Part shown: positions 26,905 to 35,441 of the stretch, in pieces
Layout: each line of letters starts with the position of its first letter
How positions within the stretch are numbered: position 1 is the stretch's first letter
NCBI RefSeq assembly: GCF_900142365.1
Contig: NZ_FRAP01000021.1
Location: forward strand, 1 to 64,000
Origin: Pseudonocardia thermophila
Lineage (GTDB): Bacteria; Actinomycetota; Actinomycetes; Mycobacteriales; Pseudonocardiaceae
DNA length: 64,000 nucleotides
Reading direction: 5' to 3'
Made by a program: the position numbers and the translations under genes
The notes under the pieces: model-generated
The model's database searches: none
Told to the model about the DNA's origin: nothing
What the model saw: the letters and a program-made list of their open reading frames with translations, nothing else

Positions 26905-28058
26905 TCCTCTGGCTCAACCCGCTCGGCGGGATCTCCGGCGACATGCTGCTCGGCGCGCTGCTCGGGCTCGGTGCCCCGCTCGACGAGGTGCGCGCGGCCG
27001 TCGCCACCACGGGACTGCCCGGCTGGGAGCTCTCCGCGGAGCAGGTGCGGCGCGGGGCGCTGCAGGCCTCCCGGGTGGTCGTCACCGTGGAACGGCAGCC
27101 GCCGCACCGGGCGGCCGCCGAGCTGCTGGAGGTCGCCGGCCGCGCCCGGCCCGCCCCCGTCGCGGAGCTGGCGACCCGGGCGATCAGCGCGCTCGCCGAG
27201 GTGGAGGGCGCGCTGCACGGCGTCGATCCCGCCGACGTGCACCTGCACGAGATCGGCGGCGTCGACACGGTCGTCGACGCGGTGGGGGTCGCCGCGGCCC
27301 TGCACCTGCTGGGAGTGGAAGCGGTGCACTGCACCGCGTTGCCGATCGGCACGGGCACGGTGCGGGGTGCCCACGGCGTGCTCCCCCTGCCCGCCCCGGC
27401 CACCGCGGCGCTGCTGGCGAAGGCCGGCGCGCAGGTCAGCGGAGTGCCCGGTCGCGGCGAGACGGTCACCCCCACCGGCATCGCCCTGCTGTGCGCCGCC
27501 GGTGCGGTGTTCGGGCCGGTGCCGGCGATGACCGTGCGCGCCGCCGCGTACGGGGCGGGCGGGCGGGACGACCCCGAGCGGCCCAACGTCGTGCAGGCGC
27601 TGCTCGGTGAGCCGGTCGGTGCGGTCGAGACCGTCGTGCAGCTGGAGACCACCGTCGACGACGTGTCCGGCGAGGTGCTCGGCCACGTGCTCGACCGGGT
27701 GCTGGCCGCGGGCGCGGCGGACGCGTGGATCACGCCGGTGACGATGAAGAAGTCCCGGCCCGGGCACGTCGTGCATGTGCTGTCCGCACCCGAGCGCGCT
27801 GCCGCGCTGGAGACGCTGCTGCTGCGCGAGACCGGGAGCCTCGGCGCCCGGCGACGGACCGTCGAGCGGGTGGTGCTGCCCCGCTCCACCAGCACGGTGA
27901 CCGTCGAGGGGCACCCGGTGCGGATCAAGCACGGGCCGTGGGGGGCGAAGCCGGAGCACGACGACGTCGCCGCGGCGGCCGCCGCGCTCGGCTTGCCGCT
28001 GCGCGAGGTGGCGGAACGGGCACGGCGGGCGGCCGCGGCGGACCGCCCGCCCGACTGA
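26901..28058 (+). CDS. larC: nickel insertion protein LarC
   Basis: LarC inserts nickel into the pincer nucleotide in a CTP-dependent reaction. The sequence shows LNPLGGISGDMLLGALLGLG at the N-terminus, VHLHEIGGVDTVVDAVG, and the C-terminal LETTVDDVSGEVLGHVLDRVL and KKSRPGHVVHVL blocks. Unlike the lactobacillar gene, which is read through a programmed frameshift, this is one continuous frame of 385 residues. It starts at the ATGA overlap with larB. A larA-type racemase is not present in this window, so the cofactor's user enzyme must be elsewhere. Confidence 0.93.
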   Translation: MILWLNPLGGISGDMLLGALLGLGAPLDEVRAAVATTGLPGWELSAEQVRRGALQASRVVVTVERQPPHRAAAELLEVAGRARPAPVAELATRAISALAEVEGALHGVDPADVHLHEIGGVDTVVDAVGVAAALHLLGVEAVHCTALPIGTGTVRGAHGVLPLPAPATAALLAKAGAQVSGVPGRGETVTPTGIALLCAAGAVFGPVPAMTVRAAAYGAGGRDDPERPNVVQALLGEPVGAVETVVQLETTVDDVSGEVLGHVLDRVLAAGAADAWITPVTMKKSRPGHVVHVLSAPERAAALETLLLRETGSLGARRRTVERVVLPRSTSTVTVEGHPVRIKHGPWGAKPEHDDVAAAAAALGLPLREVAERARRAAAADRPPD

Positions 28059-28061
28059 CGC

Positions 28062-29279
28062 TCAGGTTCCGAGCAACCCCTGCCCGATGAACTCCCCCGG
28101 CCGCGCCCCGCGCGGTACCGCGAACGTCGCCGACCCGATGTGCGTGATCCACTCGTTGAGCAGGTCGGACTCGGCGAGCCGGGTCTGCACGGGCACGAAC
28201 GCCGTGGCGATGTCGGCCTGGTACGCCGCGAACAGCAGCCCCGCGTCCGGCAGGCCGTCGGTGGTCGGCCCGTCGTCGAAGCTGTAGCCGCGGCGGAACA
28301 TCTTCTCGCCCTCCGTGCGGGCGGTCGCCTGCAGCACGTGCGAGCGGGCTGCCGCGATCGGGATGCCCCGACCGTCGACCATGCGGGGATCGACGTCGTC
28401 GGTCTCCAGCCCGCCCGTGACCGGGGCACCGGTGTCGAGCGTGCGGGCCACGACCATCTCCTTGCCCGCGCGGCCGAAGTCGTCCCAGGTCTCCAGCTCC
28501 ATGCGGATCCGGCGCAGCACGAGCATGCTGCCGCCGACCAGCCAGTCCGGCCCCTCCCGGACCCAGACGGCCTGCTCGAACTCCGGGGTGCCCGGCACCG
28601 GGTTGGCGGAGCCGTCGCGCTGTCCCATGAGGTTGCGCGGCGTGGTGCCCTCCGGTTCGGCGCCCCGGGCCGGGTTGAACCCGCGCTGGGTCCAGCGCAC
28701 GGTCGTGACCGACCGCGCGTCGCGGACCAGCCTGCGCAGCGCGTAGGAGAGCGGCACGGCGTCGTCGCTGCACACCTGCAGCAGCAGGTCGCCACCGCAC
28801 CAGCGGGGATCCAGCCGATCCGTCCGGAACTCCGGCAGCTGCCGGATGATCGGCGGGCACTGGTCGGGCCTGCCGATCGCGTCGAACAACCCGGGCCCGA
28901 ACCCGACGGTCACGGTGAGCCGCGCCGGGCGCGCGGGCAGCTCGGGATCGGCCGCACCGAGCGGCACCCGCCCGGCCATGAGGCGTTCGGCGTCGTCGGT
29001 GAGCAGCCGCAGCAACCGGCGCACGTCGGCGGTGCCGCTGCCCGGCCGCAGATCCAGCGCGACGAACGCGGCGTGCGCCTGGACCGGATGGGTCTCGATG
29101 CCCGGCTGGTGGTCGCCGTGGAACGGGACGGTCTCGGCCCCGAACGACGCCGGGGCCGCCGCGACCGGGTCGTCGCGTGCGGCGAGTCCGGCGCCGAGGG
29201 CGGCGCCACCGCCGGCGAGGACGGCGGCGCCGCCGACGAGCAGGGCCCGCCGCTTCAGCGGGGGTCCGCCGGGAGTCAT
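28062..29279 (-). CDS. efeB: Dyp-type haem peroxidase (EfeB-like), Tat-exported
   Basis: The N-terminus (LKRRALLVGGAAVLAGGGAALGAGLAA) is a twin-arginine signal followed by a hydrophobic stretch, so export folded by Tat is likely. The DyP signature GXXDG is GQRDGSANP. The proximal haem His is probably in ARSHVLQAT before MFRRGYSFDDG. The length of 405 residues fits the EfeB/DyP class. Its start overlaps the stop of the upstream copper-chaperone gene by 1 nt, so both are made together. EfeU and EfeO partners are absent, so a role in iron uptake is uncertain. Confidence 0.88.
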   Translation of the reverse strand: MTPGGPPLKRRALLVGGAAVLAGGGAALGAGLAARDDPVAAAPASFGAETVPFHGDHQPGIETHPVQAHAAFVALDLRPGSGTADVRRLLRLLTDDAERLMAGRVPLGAADPELPARPARLTVTVGFGPGLFDAIGRPDQCPPIIRQLPEFRTDRLDPRWCGGDLLLQVCSDDAVPLSYALRRLVRDARSVTTVRWTQRGFNPARGAEPEGTTPRNLMGQRDGSANPVPGTPEFEQAVWVREGPDWLVGGSMLVLRRIRMELETWDDFGRAGKEMVVARTLDTGAPVTGGLETDDVDPRMVDGRGIPIAAARSHVLQATARTEGEKMFRRGYSFDDGPTTDGLPDAGLLFAAYQADIATAFVPVQTRLAESDLLNEWITHIGSATFAVPRGARPGEFIGQGLLGT

Positions 29280-29827
29280 CAGCCGTGGCTCCCGGACTCG
29301 TGCCCGCTCATCTCCCCGTCCTCGTACTTCTCCTCGCCCGCCGACACCTCCTTGGCCAGCGCGGTGAACGCCACCGTCGAGCCGTCGCCGAGGGTGAGGG
29401 TCACCTCGACCTGGTCACCGGCGCGGACCGGCGCGGTGAGGTCCATGAGCATGATGTGGTCGCCGCCGGGGGCGAGGGTGTGCGGTGAGCCGGGCTGCAC
29501 GACGAACCCGCCCTCCTTCTGCCGCATCACCATGGCGCCGCCGGACTCGACGACCTCGTGCAGCTCGGTGCGCCCCGACACCGACGAGCTGGCCGACGCC
29601 ACGGTCACGGGCGCGGACGTCGCGGTCAGGGTGCCGTAGACGGCGGTCATGCCCCCGTCGGCGGCCTTGACCCACGCGTCGGTGACGGTCAGGGCCGCGG
29701 TCTGCGCCACCGCGGCGGTGGCCGGGGGCGGGGTCGCGGAGGAGGCGGACCCGCCGCAGCCGACGAGCGTGGTGGCGGCGGCGAGGCCGACGCCGAGCAG
29801 CGCAAGACGCACAGGGAAAGACGTCAC
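29279..29827 (-). CDS. PCu(A)C-type periplasmic copper chaperone lipoprotein
   Basis: The N-terminus VTSFPVRLALLGVGLAAATTLVGCGG ends in a lipobox (LVGC), so the mature protein is probably anchored outside the membrane. The rest is a DUF461/PCu(A)C domain with His and Met ligands spread as ELHEVVESGGAMVMRQ and, later, HTLAPGGDHIMLMDL, the copper(I) site of the family. A His-rich tail (HESGSHG) may also bind metal. It starts at GTG and is followed by the DyP gene with a 1-nt overlap. It may deliver copper to a cuproenzyme such as cytochrome oxidase. Confidence 0.88.
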   Translation of the reverse strand: MTSFPVRLALLGVGLAAATTLVGCGGSASSATPPPATAAVAQTAALTVTDAWVKAADGGMTAVYGTLTATSAPVTVASASSSVSGRTELHEVVESGGAMVMRQKEGGFVVQPGSPHTLAPGGDHIMLMDLTAPVRAGDQVEVTLTLGDGSTVAFTALAKEVSAGEEKYEDGEMSGHESGSHG

Positions 29828-29955
29828 GGAAGGTGCCCTTTCATCGTCGCTCGGGATCCGGCCCGGGCGGGCCGGCGCACGCCGCCTCGACCTCGGTGGG
29901 AGGCGGCGGACGGGCGGCGACCACCGGCCGCGGGCGCATCGGGCGCCCGCGCCGG

Positions 29956-30477
29956 TCAGCCGATCGCCGCCGTCCCGAGCAGTGGCGGGCCGCGGCGCGG
30001 CGCCGCCCGCAGCAGCAGCGGTGCCCGGCAGAAGACCCGATGGCGGGGCGCGGCGACGATCCGCACCCGCGGCGGCGGGCACGGCGGGGCCGACGTCAGG
30101 ACCCGGATCGGCAGCAGCAGCCGCGCCGCGCGTTCCGCGGGACCGTCGGCGCAGGCCAGCAGCAGGGCCGTGGCGAGCGCGGCGAGCGCGTGGGCCGCCA
30201 GCATCGTCCCGGCCGGGGCGGTGCCGTGGTGGGCGTCCAGCACGGAGAAGATCGCGTGCAGCGGCGCCTGGATGAGCACCAGTGTCACCGCGGCCACGAG
30301 CGGGTTGTGCCGGCGCAACCCGGAGAAGATCGCCTCGACCAGCACCACCAGCAACGCGAGCACCGGCAGTGCGGGCACCGCGCCGTGCGCGCTCACGCCC
30401 AGCAGCACCGCCACGGCGGCGTAGAGAGACGAGCGTGCGCGCGAGGACGACCACGGCGCAGGCACGGTCCGGAGCAT
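29956..30477 (-). CDS. multi-pass membrane protein of unknown function, upstream of the copper chaperone
   Basis: The 173-residue protein has about three hydrophobic segments (roughly residues 18-32, 36-53 and 88-106) and a Pro/Arg-rich, basic C-terminus. No catalytic motif is visible. Its position 128 bp upstream of a PCu(A)C gene on the same strand suggests a link to metal handling, but this is inference only. The His residues near membrane segments (GLRRHNP, VLDAHHG) could bind metal. Confidence 0.6.
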   Translation of the reverse strand: MLRTVPAPWSSSRARSSLYAAVAVLLGVSAHGAVPALPVLALLVVLVEAIFSGLRRHNPLVAAVTLVLIQAPLHAIFSVLDAHHGTAPAGTMLAAHALAALATALLLACADGPAERAARLLLPIRVLTSAPPCPPPRVRIVAAPRHRVFCRAPLLLRAAPRRGPPLLGTAAIG

Positions 30478-30502
30478 AGATCAGCGCCCTGTGCGGCCCC
30501 GG

Positions 30503-31273
30503 TCACGCACCAGCGCCGGCCGATCGGGCGGTCACCTCCACCCAGCACTGCTCCACCCGCCCCGTCCCCCGTCCGTGCGCGGACCACCGCGCCGCGGCCT
30601 GAGCGGCGGCGAACAGCTCGGCCCGGTCCCCCGCCGCGGTGGCGTGCGCGGCGGCGTGCTGCAGGCACGCGCCGACGTGGCGGGCGAGATCGGCGTAGCT
30701 CACGTCGACGCGGTGGCGGGTGCGGACCTGGATCTCGGTCAGTCCGGCCTGCCGGGCCCACCACGCCAGCCGACCGCCCGCGCACGGATCTCCGCCGGAG
30801 CGGCGGCGCAGACCGACGTACGCGGAGAGGGCGCGGTGCACGTCGCGGTCGCGGGGCAGCACGCGCGCCCCGCCCCAGTCGGAGCTGGACAGCGCCACCC
30901 GCCCGCCGGGGCGCAGGACCCGGCGGAACTCGACCAGCGCGCGGTCCGGGCGGGCGAGGTGCTCCATCAACGCGTGGGCGAAGACGAGGTCGACCACGCC
31001 GTCCGCGACGGGCAGGGCGTAGGCGGACCCGGCGACGAACGCCGCCGCCGGGCAGCGCTCCCGCGCGGTGGCGAGGTTCGCCCGGGTGAGATCGACGCCG
31101 AGCACGCTCCCCTCGGGCCCCGCGGGGTCGACGAGGAGCGCGGTGAGCGTCCCGGCGCCGCAGCCGACGTCCAGCACCCGCGCGCCGGGCTCGACGAGCT
31201 CCAGGGCGAACGCCACCCGCTCCGCCACGGTGGGGTGGCGGAGTTCGGAACGTCCGGGCGGGGACCGGTCCAT
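30503..31273 (-). CDS. class I SAM-dependent methyltransferase
   Basis: The protein (256 residues) has a clear SAM-binding fold: ARVLDVGCGAGTLTALLVD (motif I), VLGVDLTRANLA (motif II), ADGVVDLVFAHALMEHL, and FRRVLRPGGRVALSSSDWGG (post-motif II/III). The accepting substrate is unknown. I start at the ATG MDRSPPGRSELRHP because homology begins there; 44 upstream codons are open. It is upstream of the membrane-protein gene, with 26 bp between. Confidence 0.88.
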   Translation of the reverse strand: MDRSPPGRSELRHPTVAERVAFALELVEPGARVLDVGCGAGTLTALLVDPAGPEGSVLGVDLTRANLATARERCPAAAFVAGSAYALPVADGVVDLVFAHALMEHLARPDRALVEFRRVLRPGGRVALSSSDWGGARVLPRDRDVHRALSAYVGLRRRSGGDPCAGGRLAWWARQAGLTEIQVRTRHRVDVSYADLARHVGACLQHAAAHATAAGDRAELFAAAQAAARWSAHGRGTGRVEQCWVEVTARSAGAGA

Positions 31274-31546
31274 CCGCCTCCTCGGCCAAGCGCTGGCTAC
31301 CCGAGTGAAGCAGAGTTCCCCCGGCGGGACCGCATGATTCCGCACTGCACCCGGACGGGCGACGCGGTCCTTCGGCTGATCGGACGACCGATCACGACGG
31401 CGCACAGCTGATCAGCTACGCCCGGTAGCAGCATCAACGGACCACCCGTTCTGTCCACCACGATCCTGTCGCCGCAGGTCAGCGCGCCGTGACCACGGAG
31501 GATCCGGCCCGGAGGGCCCGCCCGCTCGACGAAGAGCACCTGCCCC

Positions 31547-32400
31547 ATGCGCACCCACCGCCTCGTGGCGGCACTCGTCGGCGCCGCGCTCGCCCTGACC
31601 ACCGCGGCGTGCGGGGAGACGGTCACGTCGAACGGGCCGCCGACGATCGCGATCGTGGCGAAGGCGTTCCAGCGCCAGTTCTGGCAGGCCGTCAAGCAGG
31701 GCGCGGAGCAAGAGGCCGCACGGCAGAACGTGCGCGCTCCGTTCGAGGGCCCGGCGACCGAGGCCGACGTCGAGGGCCAGATCCGCATGCTCACCAACGT
31801 GCTGGCGCGACGACCGGCCGCGATCGGGTTCGCCGCGCTGGACCCGCAGGCCGCTGCTCCCCTGCTGGAGCAGGCGCAGCAGCGCGACATCCCGGTGAAC
31901 GCGTTCGACTCGGGGGTCGACTCCGACCTGCCGCTCACGACGGCCGCAACCGACAACAACGCCGCCGCCGAGGCGGCTCGGCGGATGGCCGCGGCGATCG
32001 GCGGGCGCGGCACCGTCGCGCTCGTCGTCCACGACGCGGCGAGCCGCGCCGACCGCCGCGACGGCTTCGTCGAGTGGATGCGGGCCGACGCGCCGGGCGT
32101 GCAGCTGCTGGAGACGTGGTACGGCGGCGGCGACCCCACGACCTCCGCGGAGATCACCGAGTCGCTGCTGGCGGCGCACCCGGATCTCGCCGGGATCTAC
32201 GGCTCGAACGACGCGATCCGCAGCGGCGTGATCCTCGGCGCGATCACGCAGAACCCGGTGGGCATGGGGGAGCAGACCGTCGCCGCCGCTGTGAAGGCGA
32301 TCAGGGCGAGGAGCTACCGAAGGTCATCGACACCGGCTTCTTCTGGTACGACCGGTCGAACATCGACAGCCCGCAGATCCAGGCCGTCGTCCACCAGTAA
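31547..32400 (+). pseudogene. sugar ABC transporter substrate-binding lipoprotein, decayed
   Basis: The lipoprotein signal ends in LTTAAC, followed by a type 2 periplasmic-binding-protein fold (IAIVAKAFQRQFWQAVKQGAE, DPQAAAPLLEQAQQRDIPV). Two defects are visible. In the middle, GIYGSN runs directly into DAIRSGVILGAITQNPVG, so the usual segment of about 30 residues containing the next strand and helix is missing. Near 32307, at AGGGCG, the frame shifts; the normal end (GEELPKVIDTGFFWYDRSNI) is in another frame and stops at 32400. No permease or ATPase gene is adjacent. It looks like a genuine pseudogene. Confidence 0.8.
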
Positions 32401-32458
32401 CGCGCACCGCGGCACCGATCACTGGCCCGGGAAGCCATCGCCCGCGACACTCTGCGGT

Positions 32459-35365
32459 GTGGAACCGGTGGCGCGGGCTCGGCTGTTCGGCCGGTTCGAG
32501 CTGTGCCTCGGACAGACCCGTGTGCCGCCGCTGGAGTCGGGGCGGGCCGAGTCGCTGCTGGCGTACCTGCTGCTGCACCGGTCCGCGCCGACGCCCCGCC
32601 AGCGGGTCGCGTTCCTGCTCTGGCCGGACTCCACCGAGGCGCAGGCCCGCACCAACCTGCGGCACCTGCTGCACACGCTGCGCCGCCGCCTGCCCGATGC
32701 CGATCGCTACCTGGACGTCACCGCCCGGACGATCGGGTGGCGGGCGGACGCCCCGTGCCGGCTCGACGTCGAGGAGTTCGAGGCGCTGGTCGACGCGGCG
32801 GACGAGGCGCGGCTGCGGCAGGCCGTCGCGCTCTACACCGGGGACCTGCTGGAGGGCAGCTACGACGACTGGCTGCGCGTCGAGCGGGAGCGGCTGCGCC
32901 ACCGCCAGATCGACGCGCTGGGCCGGCTCGCCGCCCTGTGCGAACAGCGCGGCGACCTGGCTGCGGGGATCGAGTTCGCGGAGCGGCAGCGGCGTCTCGA
33001 CCCGTTCCGCGAGGAGACCTACCGCCGGCTCGTGCACTGGTACGTGGCCCGCGGCGACCGGGCCCGGGCGGTGCTGACCTACCACGTGTGCAGCTCCACG
33101 TTGCAGCGCGAGCTGGGCGTGCGGCCGTCGGCGGAGACGGAGGCGGTGTACCGGCGGCTGGTCCACGCCGCGGGCCCGGCCGGATCGGCCCCGGCCCTCG
33201 TCGGCCGCGACCGCGAGCTGGCCCGGCTCGACGCCGTGTGGCGGTCCGCCGAGACCGGCCACGGCGGGCTCGTGCTGGTCAGCGGTGAGGCCGGGGTGGG
33301 CAAGACCCGGCTGGTCGAGGAGTTCCGCCGTCGCTGCGCCGCCCACGGGCCGGTGATCGCGGACGCCCGCTGCTACCCCTCGCTCGCGTACGCCCCGGTG
33401 GTCGCGTGGCTGCGGGCCCCGGCGCTGCGGGCCCGGGCGGCGCGGCTGCCGGCCGCCTGGCGCACGGAGCTGGCGCGGCTGCTGCCGGAGGTGCTGGCCG
33501 AGTCACCCGATCTTCCGCCGCCGGTGCCCTTGCCGGAGGCCGACCAGCGCAGGAGGCTGTTCGAGGCCGTCGCCGCCACCGTCGTCGACGGCGGCCGGCC
33601 GACGCTGCTCGTCGTGGACGACGTCCAGCACGCCGACCGGGAGACCTGCCGGTTGCTGCACTACCTGCTGCGCGGCCGGCCCGACGCGCGGCTGCTCGTC
33701 GTCGCGACGGCCCGGCGCGAGGACGTCCAGGACGACCACCCGGTCCACGAGCTGCTGACCGACCTGCGCGCCGCCGGTCGGTGCACGCAGATCGATCTGG
33801 ACCGGCTCGACCGCGCCGAGACGGCCGTGCTGGCCGAGCGGCTCGGCGCCCGCCTGTCCCCCGCCGATGCCGGTCGGCTGCACGAAGAGACCGAGGGCAA
33901 TCCGCTGTTCGTCGTCGAGGCGCTGCGCGGCGGCTGGACGCCGGGGCGTCCGCTCAGCCCGCGGGTGCAGGCGGTGATCGAGGCGCGGCTGGCGCAGCTC
34001 GGCCCGCAGGCCAGGCAGCTGGCCGGGCTCGCGGCCGCGGTGGGCCGGGAGTTCTCCACGGACGTGCTGGCCGCAGCCGCCGAGGCCGACGCCGACGCGC
34101 TGGCGGACGGGCTGGACGAGCTGTGGCGGCGGCAGATCATCCGTGAGCGCGAGGGCTCCAGCACCTACGACTTCACGCACGACCGGATCCGTCAGGTCGC
34201 CTTCCAGGGCGTGGGTCCGATCCGCCGGCGCAGGCTGCACGCACGCATCGCCGCGGCGCTGGAGCGCATCCACGGCGACGACCCGGGTCCGGTGAGCCTG
34301 CAGATCGCCACACACCTCGACCGCGCCGGGGAGGTCGGGCGCGCCGTCGAGTGGTACGTCCGAGCTGCCGACGCCGCGCAGGTCCTGCACGCGAGCCGGC
34401 AGGCCGCGGACGTGCTGGGCCGCGCGCTGGAGCTGCTGGGCGGGCTGCCCGCCTCGGCCGAGCGCGACGCCCGTGAGCTCGATGTCCGCACTGCGCTGCT
34501 CGCGCCGCTGGTGGTCGTCACGACCTACGGGTCCCCGCGGATGTGGGACAACCAGCGCCGCGCACTGGAGCTCTCCCGAGCGCACGGCGTCGAGCCCGCA
34601 CCGCGGCTGCTGCGCTCGCTCGCGGTGAGCGCGCTGGTCCGCTCCGAGTTCGCCGAGGCCACCGAGTTCGGCCGGCAGCTGCGCCGGGTCGCGGAGCGCG
34701 ACGGCGACCGGGTGTCGCTCGTCGAGTCCGCGTACGTGCTGGGCATCGCGGCGTTCTGGCAGGCCGGTCTGCAGACGGCGCGCCGCGAGTTCGAGCTGGC
34801 CGTGCAGCGCTACCGGCCGGCGGACCACCCGGCGCACGTCCTGCACTACGGCAACGACCCGAAGGTCGTCTGCCAGAGCAGGCTCGCGAACACCCTGTGG
34901 TTCCTCGGTCTGCCCGACGAGGCCCGCGCTGCCAGGGACGCGGCGCTCGCGTGGGCGGCCGAGGTGGGGCACCGCTACAGCCGCTCCGTCGCGGTCACGT
35001 TCGCCGCGCTGCTCGCCCTGGACATGGGCGACGAGGAGGAGCTGCGCAAGCAGGTCGCCGAGCTGACCGTCATCGGCTCCGAACCGGTTTCGGAGCACGT
35101 CGTCGCCGCGTTCACCGGTTACCTCACCGTGCTCGACGGCGATCCCGACGTGGGCCTCGTGCCGATCAGGGCCGCAGTGGAGCACACCCGCGGCGGTGGG
35201 GACGCCCCCGGCCACCACGCCGTCATGCTGCGGCTGCTGCTCGCCGCCTGCCAGGCCGCCGGTGACGACGCCGCAGCGGCCGCGGTCGCCGAGCGGATGC
35301 TCGCGATGGGCGGCACCGCCCGGCTCTGGGCGCCGACCGCCCGGCGGGTGCTGGCCCGCGCCTGA
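32459..35365 (+). CDS. BTAD/AfsR-type transcriptional regulator with AAA-ATPase and TPR region
   Basis: The protein (968 residues) starts with a winged-helix domain (ARARLFGRFELCLGQTRVPP), then a bacterial transcriptional-activation domain (to about residue 245) that ends AETEAVYRRLVH. An ATPase module follows with Walker A SGEAGVGKTRLVEE and Walker B LLVVDDVQHADR, and then TPR-like helices to the C-terminus. Such large SARP/MalT-like regulators activate secondary-metabolism or catabolic genes. I start at GTG 32459, just after the decayed lipoprotein; the frame is continuous with that pseudogene, which makes a false fusion of over 1200 codons. Confidence 0.85.
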   Translation: MEPVARARLFGRFELCLGQTRVPPLESGRAESLLAYLLLHRSAPTPRQRVAFLLWPDSTEAQARTNLRHLLHTLRRRLPDADRYLDVTARTIGWRADAPCRLDVEEFEALVDAADEARLRQAVALYTGDLLEGSYDDWLRVERERLRHRQIDALGRLAALCEQRGDLAAGIEFAERQRRLDPFREETYRRLVHWYVARGDRARAVLTYHVCSSTLQRELGVRPSAETEAVYRRLVHAAGPAGSAPALVGRDRELARLDAVWRSAETGHGGLVLVSGEAGVGKTRLVEEFRRRCAAHGPVIADARCYPSLAYAPVVAWLRAPALRARAARLPAAWRTELARLLPEVLAESPDLPPPVPLPEADQRRRLFEAVAATVVDGGRPTLLVVDDVQHADRETCRLLHYLLRGRPDARLLVVATARREDVQDDHPVHELLTDLRAAGRCTQIDLDRLDRAETAVLAERLGARLSPADAGRLHEETEGNPLFVVEALRGGWTPGRPLSPRVQAVIEARLAQLGPQARQLAGLAAAVGREFSTDVLAAAAEADADALADGLDELWRRQIIREREGSSTYDFTHDRIRQVAFQGVGPIRRRRLHARIAAALERIHGDDPGPVSLQIATHLDRAGEVGRAVEWYVRAADAAQVLHASRQAADVLGRALELLGGLPASAERDARELDVRTALLAPLVVVTTYGSPRMWDNQRRALELSRAHGVEPAPRLLRSLAVSALVRSEFAEATEFGRQLRRVAERDGDRVSLVESAYVLGIAAFWQAGLQTARREFELAVQRYRPADHPAHVLHYGNDPKVVCQSRLANTLWFLGLPDEARAARDAALAWAAEVGHRYSRSVAVTFAALLALDMGDEEELRKQVAELTVIGSEPVSEHVVAAFTGYLTVLDGDPDVGLVPIRAAVEHTRGGGDAPGHHAVMLRLLLAACQAAGDDAAAAAVAERMLAMGGTARLWAPTARRVLARA

Positions 35366-35441
35366 CCGGCGCCGTTCCGCGGAACGGTCGTGGAACGCCC
35401 GGCTCGCCACAGTTCCTCCGCACCGGCTCGGAGGAGGACCC

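Noticed and set aside
31547..35365. Apparent fusion of a sugar-binding protein and an AfsR-type regulator
   Set aside because: The join arises from the frameshift in the binding-protein pseudogene; the regulator has its own GTG start at 32459.
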